DNA from: SIG636 sp045604285
GTDB taxonomy: Bacteria > Bacillota > Clostridia > Oscillospirales > CAG-382
Direction of reading: 5' to 3'
Assembly: GCA_045604285.1 (NCBI GenBank)
Contig: JAZUNS010000122.1
Coordinates: 1 to 61,994 of the forward strand
Length of the DNA: 61,994 nucleotides
Of this stretch, positions 1-9,792 are shown in pieces. The translations under genes were made by a program, and so were the position numbers. The notes under the pieces are model-generated. The model was not told where the DNA came from and searched no databases. It saw only the letters and a list, made by a program, of their open reading frames with translations. Position 1 is the first letter of the stretch, and each line of letters opens with the position of its first letter.

Positions 1-38
1 ATATAATTATTAGGAAATTTGTGATTGGAGTATACTAT

Positions 39-956
39 ATGCCAATAAAAATACCAAATTCTTTACCTGCCACAGAAACTCTTGAGAAAGAAAACATATT
101 TACAATAGAGCACTTCAGAGCTGAAAAACAGGACATACGCCCTTTAAAGATTGCTATTTTAAATTTAATGCCTACTAAAATTGTAACCGAGACACAATTG
201 TTAAGATTGCTTTCGAACACACCTCTGCAGATAGATGTAACTTTGCTTACAACCTCCAGCTATGCTTCGAAAAACACCCCTGCCGAACATTTAAAAACTT
301 TTTATACTACGTTTGATAAAATCAAGGACAACAAATTCGACGGTTTCATTATCACCGGCGCACCTCTTGAATCTATGGAGTTTGAAGCCGTAAGTTATTG
401 GGAAGAGCTTTGTGAAATAATGGAATGGACCAAACACAACGTATACTCAACCCTTTTTATTTGCTGGGGCGCTTTTGCAGGCTTGCACTATAAATACGGT
501 ATTGATAAACACATTTTAAGCAGTAAAGTTTCCGGTGTATACATTCACGACACCTTGCTCCCCTCTCATCCTTTGTTAAGAGGGTTTGACGAAAAATTTT
601 ATGCCCCACATTCAAGATATTCGGGCATTTACAGTGAAGAAATTGAAAACTGCAATCAGTTACTTCTACTGGCTAAATCTAATGAAGTAGGTCCCTATTT
701 AGCTATTTCAAAAGACGGTCGAAACGTTTTTGTTTTTGGGCACGGCGAATACGATGCCGATACCCTAAAGCTTGAATACATAAGAGATTGTGACAGAGGC
801 TTAAATCCCGATATACCTAAAAACTATTTCGAAAACGATAATCCTGGCTCAACGCCGATTAATAGATGGCGCGCACATTCGCATTTATTGTTTTCTAATT
901 GGTTAAACTATTTTGTATATCAAAATACTCCCTATAATTTGGAGGAAATCCTTTAA
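39..956 (+). CDS. metA: Homoserine O-acyltransferase (probably acetyl-CoA specific)
   Basis: First committed step of methionine synthesis: acylates homoserine in the cytoplasm. The start is the ATG at 39, preceded by TTGGAG at 25-30, not the GTG at 21; this gives 305 residues. With this start the family's catalytic numbering fits exactly: nucleophile Cys142 in the CWGAFAGLH segment, and His235 and Glu237 in FGHGEYD. Residue 111, in GAPLE, is Glu. In this family Glu111 is reported to favour acetyl-CoA and Gly111 succinyl-CoA, so O-acetylhomoserine is the likely product (inference). The stop overlaps the nadA start as TAATG, so the two genes are translationally coupled. The promoter lies upstream of the window or in its first bases and was not identified. 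Confidence 0.95.
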   Translation: MPIKIPNSLPATETLEKENIFTIEHFRAEKQDIRPLKIAILNLMPTKIVTETQLLRLLSNTPLQIDVTLLTTSSYASKNTPAEHLKTFYTTFDKIKDNKFDGFIITGAPLESMEFEAVSYWEELCEIMEWTKHNVYSTLFICWGAFAGLHYKYGIDKHILSSKVSGVYIHDTLLPSHPLLRGFDEKFYAPHSRYSGIYSEEIENCNQLLLLAKSNEVGPYLAISKDGRNVFVFGHGEYDADTLKLEYIRDCDRGLNPDIPKNYFENDNPGSTPINRWRAHSHLLFSNWLNYFVYQNTPYNLEEIL

Positions 957-1864
957 TGGAACACATAAAAGAGAAAATCAACAGATTAAAGAAAGAAAAA
1001 AACGCTATTATATTGGCTCATTACTATCAACCGTTGGAAATACAATTAATTGCAGATATCGTCGGAGATTCTCTTGAGCTTGCAAGAAAAAGCAAAAGTA
1101 CGGATGCAGACGTGCTTGTTTTTTGCGGGGTAAGCTTTATGGGGGAAAGCGCTGCACTTTTATGTCCGGATAAGCGTGTTTTATTACCCGCTCCTAACGC
1201 AGGTTGCTACATGGCCGATACCATCACGCCGGATGATGTAAACAATTTAAAGATTCAACACCCCAACAGCACGGTTATCTGCTATATAAACTCAACTGCT
1301 GCAACAAAAGCAGTATGCGATATTTGCTGTACTTCTTCCAATGCTCTTAAGGTTGCTGCCTCAGTACAAACAAAAGATATAATTTTTGTTCCTGACAAAA
1401 ACTTAGGCAGATACGTTGCCGAAAAAGTAAAAGATAAAGAGTTTCACTTTCACGAAAACGGCTGTTGCCCTATACACGATAAACTTAGTCTTGAAGCTTT
1501 GAAAAAATGCAAACGACTCTATCCAAACGCCAAGATACTTGTTCACCCCGAATGCTCAAAACCTATATGCGACAGCGCTGACTTCATAGGAAGCACGTCA
1601 CAGATAATTGATTTTTGTAGAGATAATACAGCAACAGAATTTATTATTTGTACCGAGATAGGCGTTACAGAGCGAATGCAAGCGATGATGCCTGATAAAA
1701 GCTTTTATATACCTGACGCTAAACAATTATATTGTGACAGCATGAAAGCCATAACCCTTGAAATGGTTGCCAACACTTTGGAGACAATGAGCGGTGAAGT
1801 AAAGATTGACGAAGCTTTGAGGGATGCCGCCCTACTTCCCATAGAAAGGATGCTTAAGCTATGA
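956..1864 (+). CDS. nadA: Quinolinate synthase
   Basis: Condenses iminoaspartate with dihydroxyacetone phosphate to quinolinate in de novo NAD synthesis, using an oxygen-sensitive [4Fe-4S] cluster. It has 302 residues, the usual length of the short NadA form. The three expected cluster cysteines are visible: Cys84 in NAGCYMAD, Cys171 in GCCPIH and Cys260 just before MKAITLE. The N-terminal AHYYQ motif near residue 21 is typical of the substrate pocket. The gene starts inside the metA stop codon and overlaps the nadB start by 4 bases (ATGA), so metA-nadA-nadB are read as one coupled unit. Confidence 0.97.
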   Translation: MEHIKEKINRLKKEKNAIILAHYYQPLEIQLIADIVGDSLELARKSKSTDADVLVFCGVSFMGESAALLCPDKRVLLPAPNAGCYMADTITPDDVNNLKIQHPNSTVICYINSTAATKAVCDICCTSSNALKVAASVQTKDIIFVPDKNLGRYVAEKVKDKEFHFHENGCCPIHDKLSLEALKKCKRLYPNAKILVHPECSKPICDSADFIGSTSQIIDFCRDNTATEFIICTEIGVTERMQAMMPDKSFYIPDAKQLYCDSMKAITLEMVANTLETMSGEVKIDEALRDAALLPIERMLKL

Positions 1865-3402
1865 GGAATTACGTTTATAATGAAGCTGCAAAAGATAGCG
1901 ACATATATAATTTCGACGCGATAATTGTTGGAAGCGGAATTGCGGGATTATATTGCGCATTGCACTTAAACACAGAAATGCAGGTTGCAGTTATCACAAA
2001 GGCTAATATAAGCGAAAGCAACTCTTACCTTGCACAAGGCGGTATTGCTGCAGTTATAAGCAAAGAAGATCAATTTATCGGACATATTCAGGACACTTTA
2101 GTGGCCGGTGCAGGTTTATGTGATGAAAACGCCGTTAAGGTTTTGGTTGAGGAAGGTCCCGAAAATATTCGTGAGCTTATAGAGATGCAAATTCCCTTTG
2201 ACGTTAATTCCGAAGGCGACCTGCTTATAACCAAAGAAGGCGGACACCACATGCGCAGAATTGTCCACTGCGGCGGCGATGCTACCGGCAAAGAAACCAC
2301 CAAGCAATTAGGACGTCTTGCCTCTACGAAAGAAAATTTGCACTTCTTTATGGAGAGCTATCTTGTAGATATACTTACAGACGATAGAGGCGTATGTGGC
2401 ATTATCGTTGTGGTTGGGCAAGAATATCGCATACTTAAAACCAGAAATTTGGTTATCGCTACCGGCGGTATAGGCCAACTTTACAGATACACAACAAACC
2501 CTGTCGGTGCGGTTGGTGACGGAATTGCAGCAGCAGCAAGAATCGGAGCAGAACTTTCCAATATGGAAATGGTGCAATTTCATCCCACAACGCTTATACC
2601 TAACGATAACCCTGAAAGGCTGTTTTTGATTTCCGAAGCTGTACGTGGCGAAGGTGCTATACTGCGTAATTACCGTGGTGAAGCATTTATGAAAGGCAAG
2701 CACCCCCTTGCTGACCTCGCACCGAGAGACATTGTCACAAGAGAAATTATTAAGGAGCTGAAGCTTAACGGCGGCGACAGAGTTTTCCTTGATACGTCAT
2801 CTATGTCTACAGAATTTTTCTCCAATCGCTTCCCTACCATATACAGACAATGTACAGAACAAGGTATTAAGCTTACATCAGAATCCATCCCCGTAAGGCC
2901 TGCACAGCATTATTTTATGGGCGGTGTAAAAACAGACATCGACGGCAGAACAAATATTGAAGGGCTGTTTTGCTGCGGTGAGTGCGCAGAGAGCGGAATA
3001 CATGGCGGGAATCGTTTAGCCTCGAATTCCGTTTTGGAATGCTTGGTTTTCGGCAGAAGATCCGCAAATTATATCAACGACAATTTCAGTCCTTGTGACA
3101 CCAAAAAGCCGATTCTTCACGAAAAAAGCTACGGCAGCGTTGTTCATACCAATGAGTTTTTCAGCCAAATAGAAAAAATCATTAAAGAAACAATGACCAA
3201 TTACGCAGGGCCGGAAAGAGGCTTTAAGGGTATGCTTTCAGGGTTATCGATACTATACGATCTACGCGAACAGCTTGATAACACTTATCTTTCTACCCCT
3301 TTCCATTACAGAATAGACAATATGCTTCAAAATGCTGTTTCAATTTTAGAGTCGGCTTATAACAGAAAAGACAGCGTTGGTGCCCACTATATCATTGATT
3401 AG
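1861..3402 (+). CDS. nadB: L-aspartate oxidase
   Basis: FAD enzyme that oxidises L-aspartate to iminoaspartate, the substrate of NadA encoded just upstream. Of 513 residues, 24-29 (GSGIAG) form the N-terminal dinucleotide-binding loop, and the succinate dehydrogenase/fumarate reductase-type FAD segment HGGNRLASNS lies at 381-390. The segment from about 400 onward matches the helical C-terminal domain of the family. Under anaerobic conditions such enzymes use fumarate as electron acceptor (family knowledge). A four-base overlap with nadA and a gap of only nine bases to nadC show one operon. Confidence 0.96.
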   Translation: MRNYVYNEAAKDSDIYNFDAIIVGSGIAGLYCALHLNTEMQVAVITKANISESNSYLAQGGIAAVISKEDQFIGHIQDTLVAGAGLCDENAVKVLVEEGPENIRELIEMQIPFDVNSEGDLLITKEGGHHMRRIVHCGGDATGKETTKQLGRLASTKENLHFFMESYLVDILTDDRGVCGIIVVVGQEYRILKTRNLVIATGGIGQLYRYTTNPVGAVGDGIAAAARIGAELSNMEMVQFHPTTLIPNDNPERLFLISEAVRGEGAILRNYRGEAFMKGKHPLADLAPRDIVTREIIKELKLNGGDRVFLDTSSMSTEFFSNRFPTIYRQCTEQGIKLTSESIPVRPAQHYFMGGVKTDIDGRTNIEGLFCCGECAESGIHGGNRLASNSVLECLVFGRRSANYINDNFSPCDTKKPILHEKSYGSVVHTNEFFSQIEKIIKETMTNYAGPERGFKGMLSGLSILYDLREQLDNTYLSTPFHYRIDNMLQNAVSILESAYNRKDSVGAHYIID

Positions 3403-3411
3403 GAGAACAAT

Positions 3412-4239
3412 ATGGAATTTGATAAGATTATATTAACATCATTTGAAGAAGATATGCCAAACGGTGATATAACCACCGTTGCCACGATATCAAAAGACGC
3501 TATTGCCGAGGGCTGCTTTAAAGCAAAAGCAAACGGGGTAATTTGCGGTATTGAAATTGCAAGAAGAAGTTTTGAGCTTTGCGGAGGCGACGTAGAGTAT
3601 ACTCCTCTGGTAAAGGATGGAGACGTAATTAGCAGCGGTGACGTGATTGCTACAGTAAAAGGCAATGCAAGAACCATTCTTATGGCAGAAAGAACTGCAC
3701 TTAACCTAATGCAGCGTGCAAGCGGCATTGCTACAGTAACAAGACAAGCCGTTGAAAGCATAGCGGAGTTTGAAACACGTATTACTGACACAAGAAAAAC
3801 CATGCCCGGACTTAGAATTCTTGATAAATACGCTGTTCGCATTGGCGGCGCGGTTAACCATCGTTTTGGATTGTCAGACGGCATATTGATAAAGGACAAT
3901 CACATAGCGGCTGCGGGCGGAATTACCGAAGCCGTAGCAAAAGCTAAAGCCTACGCCCCCCACACCTTAAAAATAGAAGTGGAGACCGAAAGTATGGAGC
4001 AGGTTGTGGAAGCACTTAATGCAGGCGCCGATATAATTATGCTTGACAACATGAATTGCGAACAAATGAAATCCGCTGTTGAATATATAAACGGTCGTGC
4101 TGTTACCGAAGCAAGCGGTAATATGGGTGAGCGCAACCTTAAAGAAGTTGCTGCCACAGGCGTAGATTTGATCTCTATAGGTGCATTAACACACTCCGTT
4201 AAAGCTTTGGATATCAGCTTAAAGTTTAGAATTATTTAG
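3412..4239 (+). CDS. nadC: Nicotinate-nucleotide pyrophosphorylase (carboxylating)
   Basis: Converts quinolinate and PRPP to nicotinate mononucleotide, completing the nadABC set. It has 275 residues, normal for the family. The RTALNLMQRASGIAT segment and the DTRKT...LDKYAV...NHRFGLSDGILIKDNH block carry the basic residues that bind quinolinate and PRPP. The start ATG follows AGGAG by a normal distance. The gene is followed after 16 bases by phoH, so NAD genes and the RNA/DNA housekeeping block probably share a transcript. No transcription factor site for NAD control was recognised upstream. Confidence 0.97.
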   Translation: MEFDKIILTSFEEDMPNGDITTVATISKDAIAEGCFKAKANGVICGIEIARRSFELCGGDVEYTPLVKDGDVISSGDVIATVKGNARTILMAERTALNLMQRASGIATVTRQAVESIAEFETRITDTRKTMPGLRILDKYAVRIGGAVNHRFGLSDGILIKDNHIAAAGGITEAVAKAKAYAPHTLKIEVETESMEQVVEALNAGADIIMLDNMNCEQMKSAVEYINGRAVTEASGNMGERNLKEVAATGVDLISIGALTHSVKALDISLKFRII

Positions 4240-4255
4240 TATTTGGAGGACTCAG

Positions 4256-5251
4256 ATGACCGAAAAGGACATGAACGAGTTAAACTTGGATTTTTTGCTT
4301 AAGCTATTTGGTACACTCGACGCAAACGTTGATATACTTGAAAACGCCTTTGACGTTAAACTTCATAACAGAGGTGACAGCATAAAAATCACCGGCGAAG
4401 AAAGCGCTGTAACCATGGCGGAAAAAGCTATTTTGCAACTGGAAAAGCTTTCGGCTTTCAGCGAAACAATTGATGAAAACAGCCTAAACTATGTAATTTC
4501 AATGGTTCAGGATCAGCGTGAAGATGAGCTTTCTACGATTTACAGCGGTTGTATTTGCCTTACTAACAAAGGCAAGCCAATAAAAGCTAAAACCGTTGGA
4601 CAACAACGTTACGTTGATGCCATAAAATCCAACACAATAGTTTTCGGTGTTGGACCTGCAGGTACAGGCAAAACTTTTTTGGCAGTTGCAATGGCGGTAT
4701 CAGCGTTAAAAGCCAAAGAAATTTCAAGAATAATTCTAACTCGTCCTGCGGTTGAGGCAGGTGAAAAATTAGGCTTTTTACCGGGCGACCTTCAAAGCAA
4801 AATCGACCCTTATTTAAGGCCTTTATATGACGCTTTAGGCGAAATGCTTGGCGGCGAGAGTTTTTCTCGTTTTTTAGAAAAAGGCATTATCGAAATTGCT
4901 CCCTTGGCGTATATGCGCGGAAGAACCCTTGACGATGCTTTTATAATTCTTGACGAAGCGCAAAATACCACGCCGGAGCAAATGAAAATGTTTTTAACCA
5001 GGCTTGGCAACAATTCAAAAGCTATTGTAACAGGCGACGTGACACAAATCGACCTACCGTTTATAAAAAAGAGCGGTCTGGTTGAGGCTATTGAAATTCT
5101 TAATGATATTCAAGGCATAGCTATTTTTAAGTTTTCGCACAAAGACGTCGTACGCCATCCATTAGTACAAAAAATCATCTTGGCATACGAAAAGCACGGA
5201 ATTAAGCACAGCGATCACAGCGACGAGTGCCGTGTTTATAAACGCAGGTGA
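4256..5251 (+). CDS. phoH: PhoH-family ATPase
   Basis: Cytoplasmic P-loop ATPase of the PhoH family, which is linked to RNA metabolism. The N-terminal 75 residues look like the KH-like domain common in this family. The Walker A motif GPAGTGKT is at 133-140 and the Walker B segment ILDEAQN near 231-236. At 331 residues it has the usual length. Gene order phoH-ybeY-era-recO is conserved in Firmicutes, although genes often found between them (a 7TM HD hydrolase, dgkA and cdd) are absent here. The C-terminus ends three bases before the ybeY ribosome-binding region, suggesting coupling. Confidence 0.95.
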   Translation: MTEKDMNELNLDFLLKLFGTLDANVDILENAFDVKLHNRGDSIKITGEESAVTMAEKAILQLEKLSAFSETIDENSLNYVISMVQDQREDELSTIYSGCICLTNKGKPIKAKTVGQQRYVDAIKSNTIVFGVGPAGTGKTFLAVAMAVSALKAKEISRIILTRPAVEAGEKLGFLPGDLQSKIDPYLRPLYDALGEMLGGESFSRFLEKGIIEIAPLAYMRGRTLDDAFIILDEAQNTTPEQMKMFLTRLGNNSKAIVTGDVTQIDLPFIKKSGLVEAIEILNDIQGIAIFKFSHKDVVRHPLVQKIILAYEKHGIKHSDHSDECRVYKRR

Positions 5252-5255
5252 ATCT

Positions 5256-5708
5256 ATGATTAAAGTATTATTCAATAATAGGACAAACTGTGCCTTTGAC
5301 AGAAAAACGTTAAACGCAATGAAGAAACTGATTGTGTTTACCTTACAGTCAGAGCTTGACGACATTGAAGGCGAAGTATCATTAACTGTTTGCAATAACA
5401 AATATATCCACGAATTAAACAAAGAGTTTAGGGGCGTAGATGCCCCCACCGACGTTTTATCCTTCCCTACCCTTGATTTTGAAGAGGATGATTCTTACGT
5501 TTCCTTTGGTGATATTGTTATATCTGTAGAACGTGCAAGGGAACAAGCGGAAGAGTTTGGGCATAGCGAGATGCGTGAGTTTTGCTTTTTATGCGTACAT
5601 TCTGCACTTCATCTTTTGGGTTATGACCATGTAGATGACGAAGAAGGCAGACTTTATATGGAAAAACGCCAGGACGAAATACTAAACGAATATGGCATTA
5701 CAAGATAA
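5256..5708 (+). CDS. ybeY: Endoribonuclease YbeY (rRNA maturation factor)
   Basis: Zinc-dependent single-strand endoribonuclease involved in 16S rRNA 3'-end maturation and ribosome quality control. I chose the ATG at 5256; an in-frame GTG at 5232 lies within phoH and would add eight residues unlike the family. The 150-residue product has the signature zinc motif HxxxHxxxxxH at His115, His119 and His125. The stretch RGVDAPTDVLSFP near 59-71 is also typical of the family. It sits between phoH and era, its usual partners in Firmicutes and functionally linked to ribosome maturation. Confidence 0.96.
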   Translation: MIKVLFNNRTNCAFDRKTLNAMKKLIVFTLQSELDDIEGEVSLTVCNNKYIHELNKEFRGVDAPTDVLSFPTLDFEEDDSYVSFGDIVISVERAREQAEEFGHSEMREFCFLCVHSALHLLGYDHVDDEEGRLYMEKRQDEILNEYGITR

Positions 5709-5723
5709 TCGGGAGAAAAAATT

Positions 5724-6614
5724 ATGTCAACTAAAACCGCTTTTATTATAATTACCGGAAAACCTAACGTAGGCAAATCGACTTTAATCAATGCGTTGAT
5801 TGGCGAAAAAATAGCAATCGTGTCAAAACGCCCCCAAACCACAAGAAACAGAATCACAGGTGTAGTAACCAAGGGCGAGGATCAATACGTTTTTATAGAT
5901 ACCCCCGGCCTGCATAAACCCAGAAACTTGCTGGGTGAATATATGATGCGTGCCGCAGGCAATGCATCAGAGGATGCAGATATAGTCTTGTTTGTTGTTG
6001 ACGTTACTACCAAGCTTACCGCTGCAGAGCGTGACGCATTAAGAAAAAATTGTGACAGCAACGCAAAAGTTATCTTGGTAATAAATAAAGTCGATGCAAT
6101 TAACAAAGGCGTTTTAGCTGAATATATTTCTAAAATCAGTGAAGAGTTTGAATTCCATGCCGTTATTCCTCTCTCTGCACTTGAAAACGATGGTGTAGAC
6201 ATAATTTTTGACGAGCTTAAACCATTGCTTATTGAATCGCCCCATTTTTTCCCTGACGATATGTTGACCGATATGCCGGAAAGACAGCTTTTAGCGGAGC
6301 TGATCAGAGAAAAAATACTTCGTCTTACCGAAGATGAAGTACCTCACGGCGTTGCAGTTGTGATAGAAGAATACAAAGAAGAAAAAGACATTATAAAAGT
6401 AAGAGCGGAAATTTATTGTGAAAAAGAAGCACATAAGTCGATACTTATCGGCAAAAACGGTGCAATGCTTAAAAAAATTGGTTCATACGCCAGACAAGAT
6501 GCTGAAAAAATGTTTGGTATACATATGCACCTTGATTTATGGGTTAAGGTTAAAGAAAACTGGCGTGACCGAAGAACCTTGCTGGCTGATTTTGGATATA
6601 ACAACGAGGAATAA
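5724..6614 (+). CDS. era: GTPase Era
   Basis: Essential GTPase that binds the 3' end of 16S rRNA during small-subunit assembly. The G domain shows G1 GKPNVGKST (12-20), G3 DTPG (59-62) and G4 NKVD (121-124). The C-terminal KH RNA-binding domain has its GKNG loop at 243-246. At 296 residues it is standard length. It is spaced 15 bases from ybeY and 3 bases from recO, consistent with one operon and with a shared role with YbeY in rRNA maturation. Confidence 0.98.
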   Translation: MSTKTAFIIITGKPNVGKSTLINALIGEKIAIVSKRPQTTRNRITGVVTKGEDQYVFIDTPGLHKPRNLLGEYMMRAAGNASEDADIVLFVVDVTTKLTAAERDALRKNCDSNAKVILVINKVDAINKGVLAEYISKISEEFEFHAVIPLSALENDGVDIIFDELKPLLIESPHFFPDDMLTDMPERQLLAELIREKILRLTEDEVPHGVAVVIEEYKEEKDIIKVRAEIYCEKEAHKSILIGKNGAMLKKIGSYARQDAEKMFGIHMHLDLWVKVKENWRDRRTLLADFGYNNEE

Positions 6615-6617
6615 TTT

Positions 6618-7421
6618 ATGTATATCAAATGTCGAGGTCTTGTTATCAAGCAGGCAGATTCGGGAGAAAAAGGTAAATTATTAACAATCCTTACAGAAAA
6701 CAAGGGCGTAATATATGCAAAGGCCGCAGGCGGCAAGAATATTAGTGCCGGATATTTTAGATGTTGTCAATTATTTACTTATTCTGAGTTCCATTTTTAC
6801 AGTGGATATACACCCGGCTCGCTTACAATACTCGACGCAGTATATCACAGAAGCTTTTTTGATCTTTCAAAAAATATAGAAAACTTTGCTTTAGCCTCAT
6901 ATTGTGCGGAACTTTGCAAAATTTCAATGATTGGAAATTCAGAAGACGCTGAAGTTTTACGATTGTTATTGAACACTTTTCACACGATCGAACAAGATAG
7001 TTACTTACATGACCACATAAAAGCAGTTTTTGAAATACGGTTGGGAGCATTGCTTGGACTTGCTCCATATATTGAAGAGTGCGATTGTTGCGGTATCGCC
7101 TTACCAAACGAAGACGTCGCTACTTACTTTGATGTAGATACGAGTTGTGTAAGGTGTAAAAATTGCACTATGCTTGCAAAAAGCAGAGGGCCGGTCATTC
7201 ATATGCCCGCAGCTGTATATCGTTCTGTACTGCACGTTTTAAACGCAGACAAGCATGATATATTCAAATTTAAAACCGATGGCTCAACACTGGAAATTTT
7301 TTCTCTAATAAGCGAAAAATACTTGTTGCGATGCTTAGAATACGAGCCTAAATCGCTGCCGCTATATAAATCCTTTAAAAGCATTCCTTTGGAGGAAGAC
7401 AAAAACGATGATTCAGTTTGA
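6618..7421 (+). CDS. recO: DNA repair protein RecO
   Basis: Recombination mediator that loads RecA on SSB-coated gaps together with RecR. The N-terminal OB-fold region begins with KCRGLVIKQADSGEKGKLLT. A zinc-finger-like cluster of cysteines is visible at 155, 157/158, 177, 180 and 183, as in Gram-positive RecO proteins. Length (267 residues) is slightly above the common 240-260. The end overlaps the start of mutS2 by 14 bases, so the two repair genes are probably translated in a coupled manner. Confidence 0.94.
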   Translation: MYIKCRGLVIKQADSGEKGKLLTILTENKGVIYAKAAGGKNISAGYFRCCQLFTYSEFHFYSGYTPGSLTILDAVYHRSFFDLSKNIENFALASYCAELCKISMIGNSEDAEVLRLLLNTFHTIEQDSYLHDHIKAVFEIRLGALLGLAPYIEECDCCGIALPNEDVATYFDVDTSCVRCKNCTMLAKSRGPVIHMPAAVYRSVLHVLNADKHDIFKFKTDGSTLEIFSLISEKYLLRCLEYEPKSLPLYKSFKSIPLEEDKNDDSV

Positions 7422-9792
7422 AAAAGCAGTATTTACCCTTGAATTTGATAAAATAAGACAAAAGCTTAGTTCACTTGCAAAAACAGAAGCAGCCAAGAAA
7501 AAGCTGCTTGAAATCATGCCGTCTTCCGACCCTATTATTGTTGGCAGGCTTACCGAAGAAACTTCAAAGGCTAAGGAACTAACCGTGGTTAAGGGAGCGC
7601 CTCCCTTCGGAAGCTCTAAGGATATTTCGGGACTGTTGGATAGAGCGTCACGCGGCGGCATGCTTTCTGCATCGGAGTTGTTATCCGTAGCCTATGTTTT
7701 GCGCACTGTTTCCAGCTTGTTGAAATACAAAGGCGGAGACGCAGGGTGTCTTAATAGCTATTTTGATTTATTGCAAGAGAATAATTTTCTTGAGAAACAA
7801 ATATCGTCTGCAATAATCGGAGAGGATATGATAGCCGATGATGCAAGCGATGCACTATTTAAAATAAGACGCGAAGCAAGAAAAACTGAAAACTCTATAC
7901 GAGACATTTTAGCCGGTTATACCAGTGGCCATAAATCAAAATTCCTCCAGGAGAATATCGTTACCATACGAGGCGGCAGGTACGTTGTCCCCGTCAAAGC
8001 CGAATACAAAAACGAAGTAAAAGGTCTTTTGCACGACACATCCGCTTCGGGCGCTACCTTATTTATCGAACCTTTGGCTGTCCTCGAAGCTAACAACAGA
8101 CTTAGAGAATTAAAGTCTGCGGAAGAAGAGGAAATAATTAGGATACTTACAACACTTACCGACGATGTTGCCAGATTTTTACCACAGCTTACTTTAAACT
8201 GCAGAGTAATAACTGACTTAGCCTGCATTTTTGCCCGTGGCGAATATTCCTACGAAATTGACGGTTGTGCTGCATTAATCCCAAAACAGAATAATAATAT
8301 AAAACTTATAAAGGCGCGCCATCCGTTGATAGCACCAGATAAAGTTGTACCAATCAGTTTAGAGTACGGAAAAACACAGAAATCACTGATTATCACCGGT
8401 CCCAATACCGGCGGTAAAACCGTAACTTTAAAAACTATCGGCTTATTAGCTATGATGGCGCAATGCGGGTTGCATATTCCTTGTCTGTACGGGTCAGAAC
8501 TTCCAGTATTCTCTAATATACTCGCAGACATCGGTGACGAACAAAGCATAGAGCAATCTTTGTCGACATTCTCGGCACACATGGTTAACATTTCATCCAT
8601 ATTAAATGAATTTGATGATAATAGTTTGGTTCTGTTTGACGAGCTTGGAGCAGGAACCGATCCGGTTGAGGGGGCAGCTCTTGCTGTTGCTATTTTGGAC
8701 GCTGTAAAAAACGCCGGTGCATTAACTGCAGCTACCACACATTATGCCGAGCTTAAGCTTTATGCTTTGGAAAATGATGATGTTTTAAACGCGTCCTGCG
8801 AGTTTGACGTTGAAACACTTAAGCCAACCTACAGACTGATTATTGGGCTTCCTGGTAAATCAAACGCTTTTTCTATTTCTGCCCGTCTTGGCATATCTGC
8901 AGAAATCATTGAAAAAGCCGCTGCCATTATGAAAGAAGATAATAAGAAGTTTGAGGACATATTAACAAAGCTGGAGGCTACGGAAAGCATTCTTGAGAAA
9001 GAACGGGCTGTTTTAGCAGCCGAAAAACAAGCAGCCGAGAAGATGATTGCCGACGCAGAGCAAAAGGCTAAAGAGCTTGAGGAACGTAGCGAACGAGAGA
9101 TTTCACGTGCCAGAGAGCAAGCAAACGCTATACTAGCCAGTGCTAAATCTTCAAGTGAATTTATTTTCGACGAACTTAGAAAACTTCAAAAAGAAAAAGA
9201 CAAAGCTGACGCTAAGGAAAGACTTGAAAAATCCCGTGCCGACATTAGGAGTGCCTTAAAAATCGGCGGTGAAAGCATATACGCAGAAATTGAAACGGAA
9301 ACGAGCCCCGAAGAAGAGTACGTTCTTCCCCGTCCATTGGAAAAAGGGGATTCTGTTTTAATCGCTGATATTAACAAAAAAGGAATAGTTGTATCGATTG
9401 AAGGCAAAAAAGCTATTGTTCAAGCCGGTGTAATTAAAACAAAAACCCCTATTACAAATTTAAGGCTGCTTGCTGAGCAAGTAGTAATACCCGAAGGGTA
9501 TGAAAAATCTGCAAAGCCCACACCTCTTAGAGAATCTGTAAAAAATGAAATAGACTTAAGAGGTGAAACCGGCGATGACGCATGGTTCATGGTTGACAGA
9601 TACCTTGACAGTGCTGTAACGGCGGGTTATTCAACAGTAACACTTATACACGGAAAAGGTACCGGTGCGCTTAGAGCTGCACTTTGGCGTTACATGAAAG
9701 GAGACAAACGCATAAAATCATTCCGTAGCGGCAGATATGGTGAAGGCGATACCGGTGTAACAATTGTTGAACTTACGGGTAAACACAAATGA
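7408..9792 (+). CDS. mutS2: Endonuclease MutS2
   Basis: MutS-family ATPase with a C-terminal nuclease; known roles are suppression of homologous recombination and rescue of collided ribosomes. The core ATPase has Walker A GPNTGGKT at 331-338 and a Walker B region FDELGAGTDP near 410. A long charged coiled coil follows (about 515-620). The Smr nuclease domain spans about 714-794 with EIDLRGE at its start and HGKGTG at 748-753. At 794 residues it is full length. The start ATG lies 13 bases after GGAGG and inside recO. Confidence 0.97.
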   Translation: MIQFEKAVFTLEFDKIRQKLSSLAKTEAAKKKLLEIMPSSDPIIVGRLTEETSKAKELTVVKGAPPFGSSKDISGLLDRASRGGMLSASELLSVAYVLRTVSSLLKYKGGDAGCLNSYFDLLQENNFLEKQISSAIIGEDMIADDASDALFKIRREARKTENSIRDILAGYTSGHKSKFLQENIVTIRGGRYVVPVKAEYKNEVKGLLHDTSASGATLFIEPLAVLEANNRLRELKSAEEEEIIRILTTLTDDVARFLPQLTLNCRVITDLACIFARGEYSYEIDGCAALIPKQNNNIKLIKARHPLIAPDKVVPISLEYGKTQKSLIITGPNTGGKTVTLKTIGLLAMMAQCGLHIPCLYGSELPVFSNILADIGDEQSIEQSLSTFSAHMVNISSILNEFDDNSLVLFDELGAGTDPVEGAALAVAILDAVKNAGALTAATTHYAELKLYALENDDVLNASCEFDVETLKPTYRLIIGLPGKSNAFSISARLGISAEIIEKAAAIMKEDNKKFEDILTKLEATESILEKERAVLAAEKQAAEKMIADAEQKAKELEERSEREISRAREQANAILASAKSSSEFIFDELRKLQKEKDKADAKERLEKSRADIRSALKIGGESIYAEIETETSPEEEYVLPRPLEKGDSVLIADINKKGIVVSIEGKKAIVQAGVIKTKTPITNLRLLAEQVVIPEGYEKSAKPTPLRESVKNEIDLRGETGDDAWFMVDRYLDSAVTAGYSTVTLIHGKGTGALRAALWRYMKGDKRIKSFRSGRYGEGDTGVTIVELTGKHK

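Noticed and set aside
5232..5255. Earlier GTG start for ybeY
   Set aside because: It lies inside phoH, lacks a good binding site and adds residues not typical of the family; the ATG at 5256 fits better.
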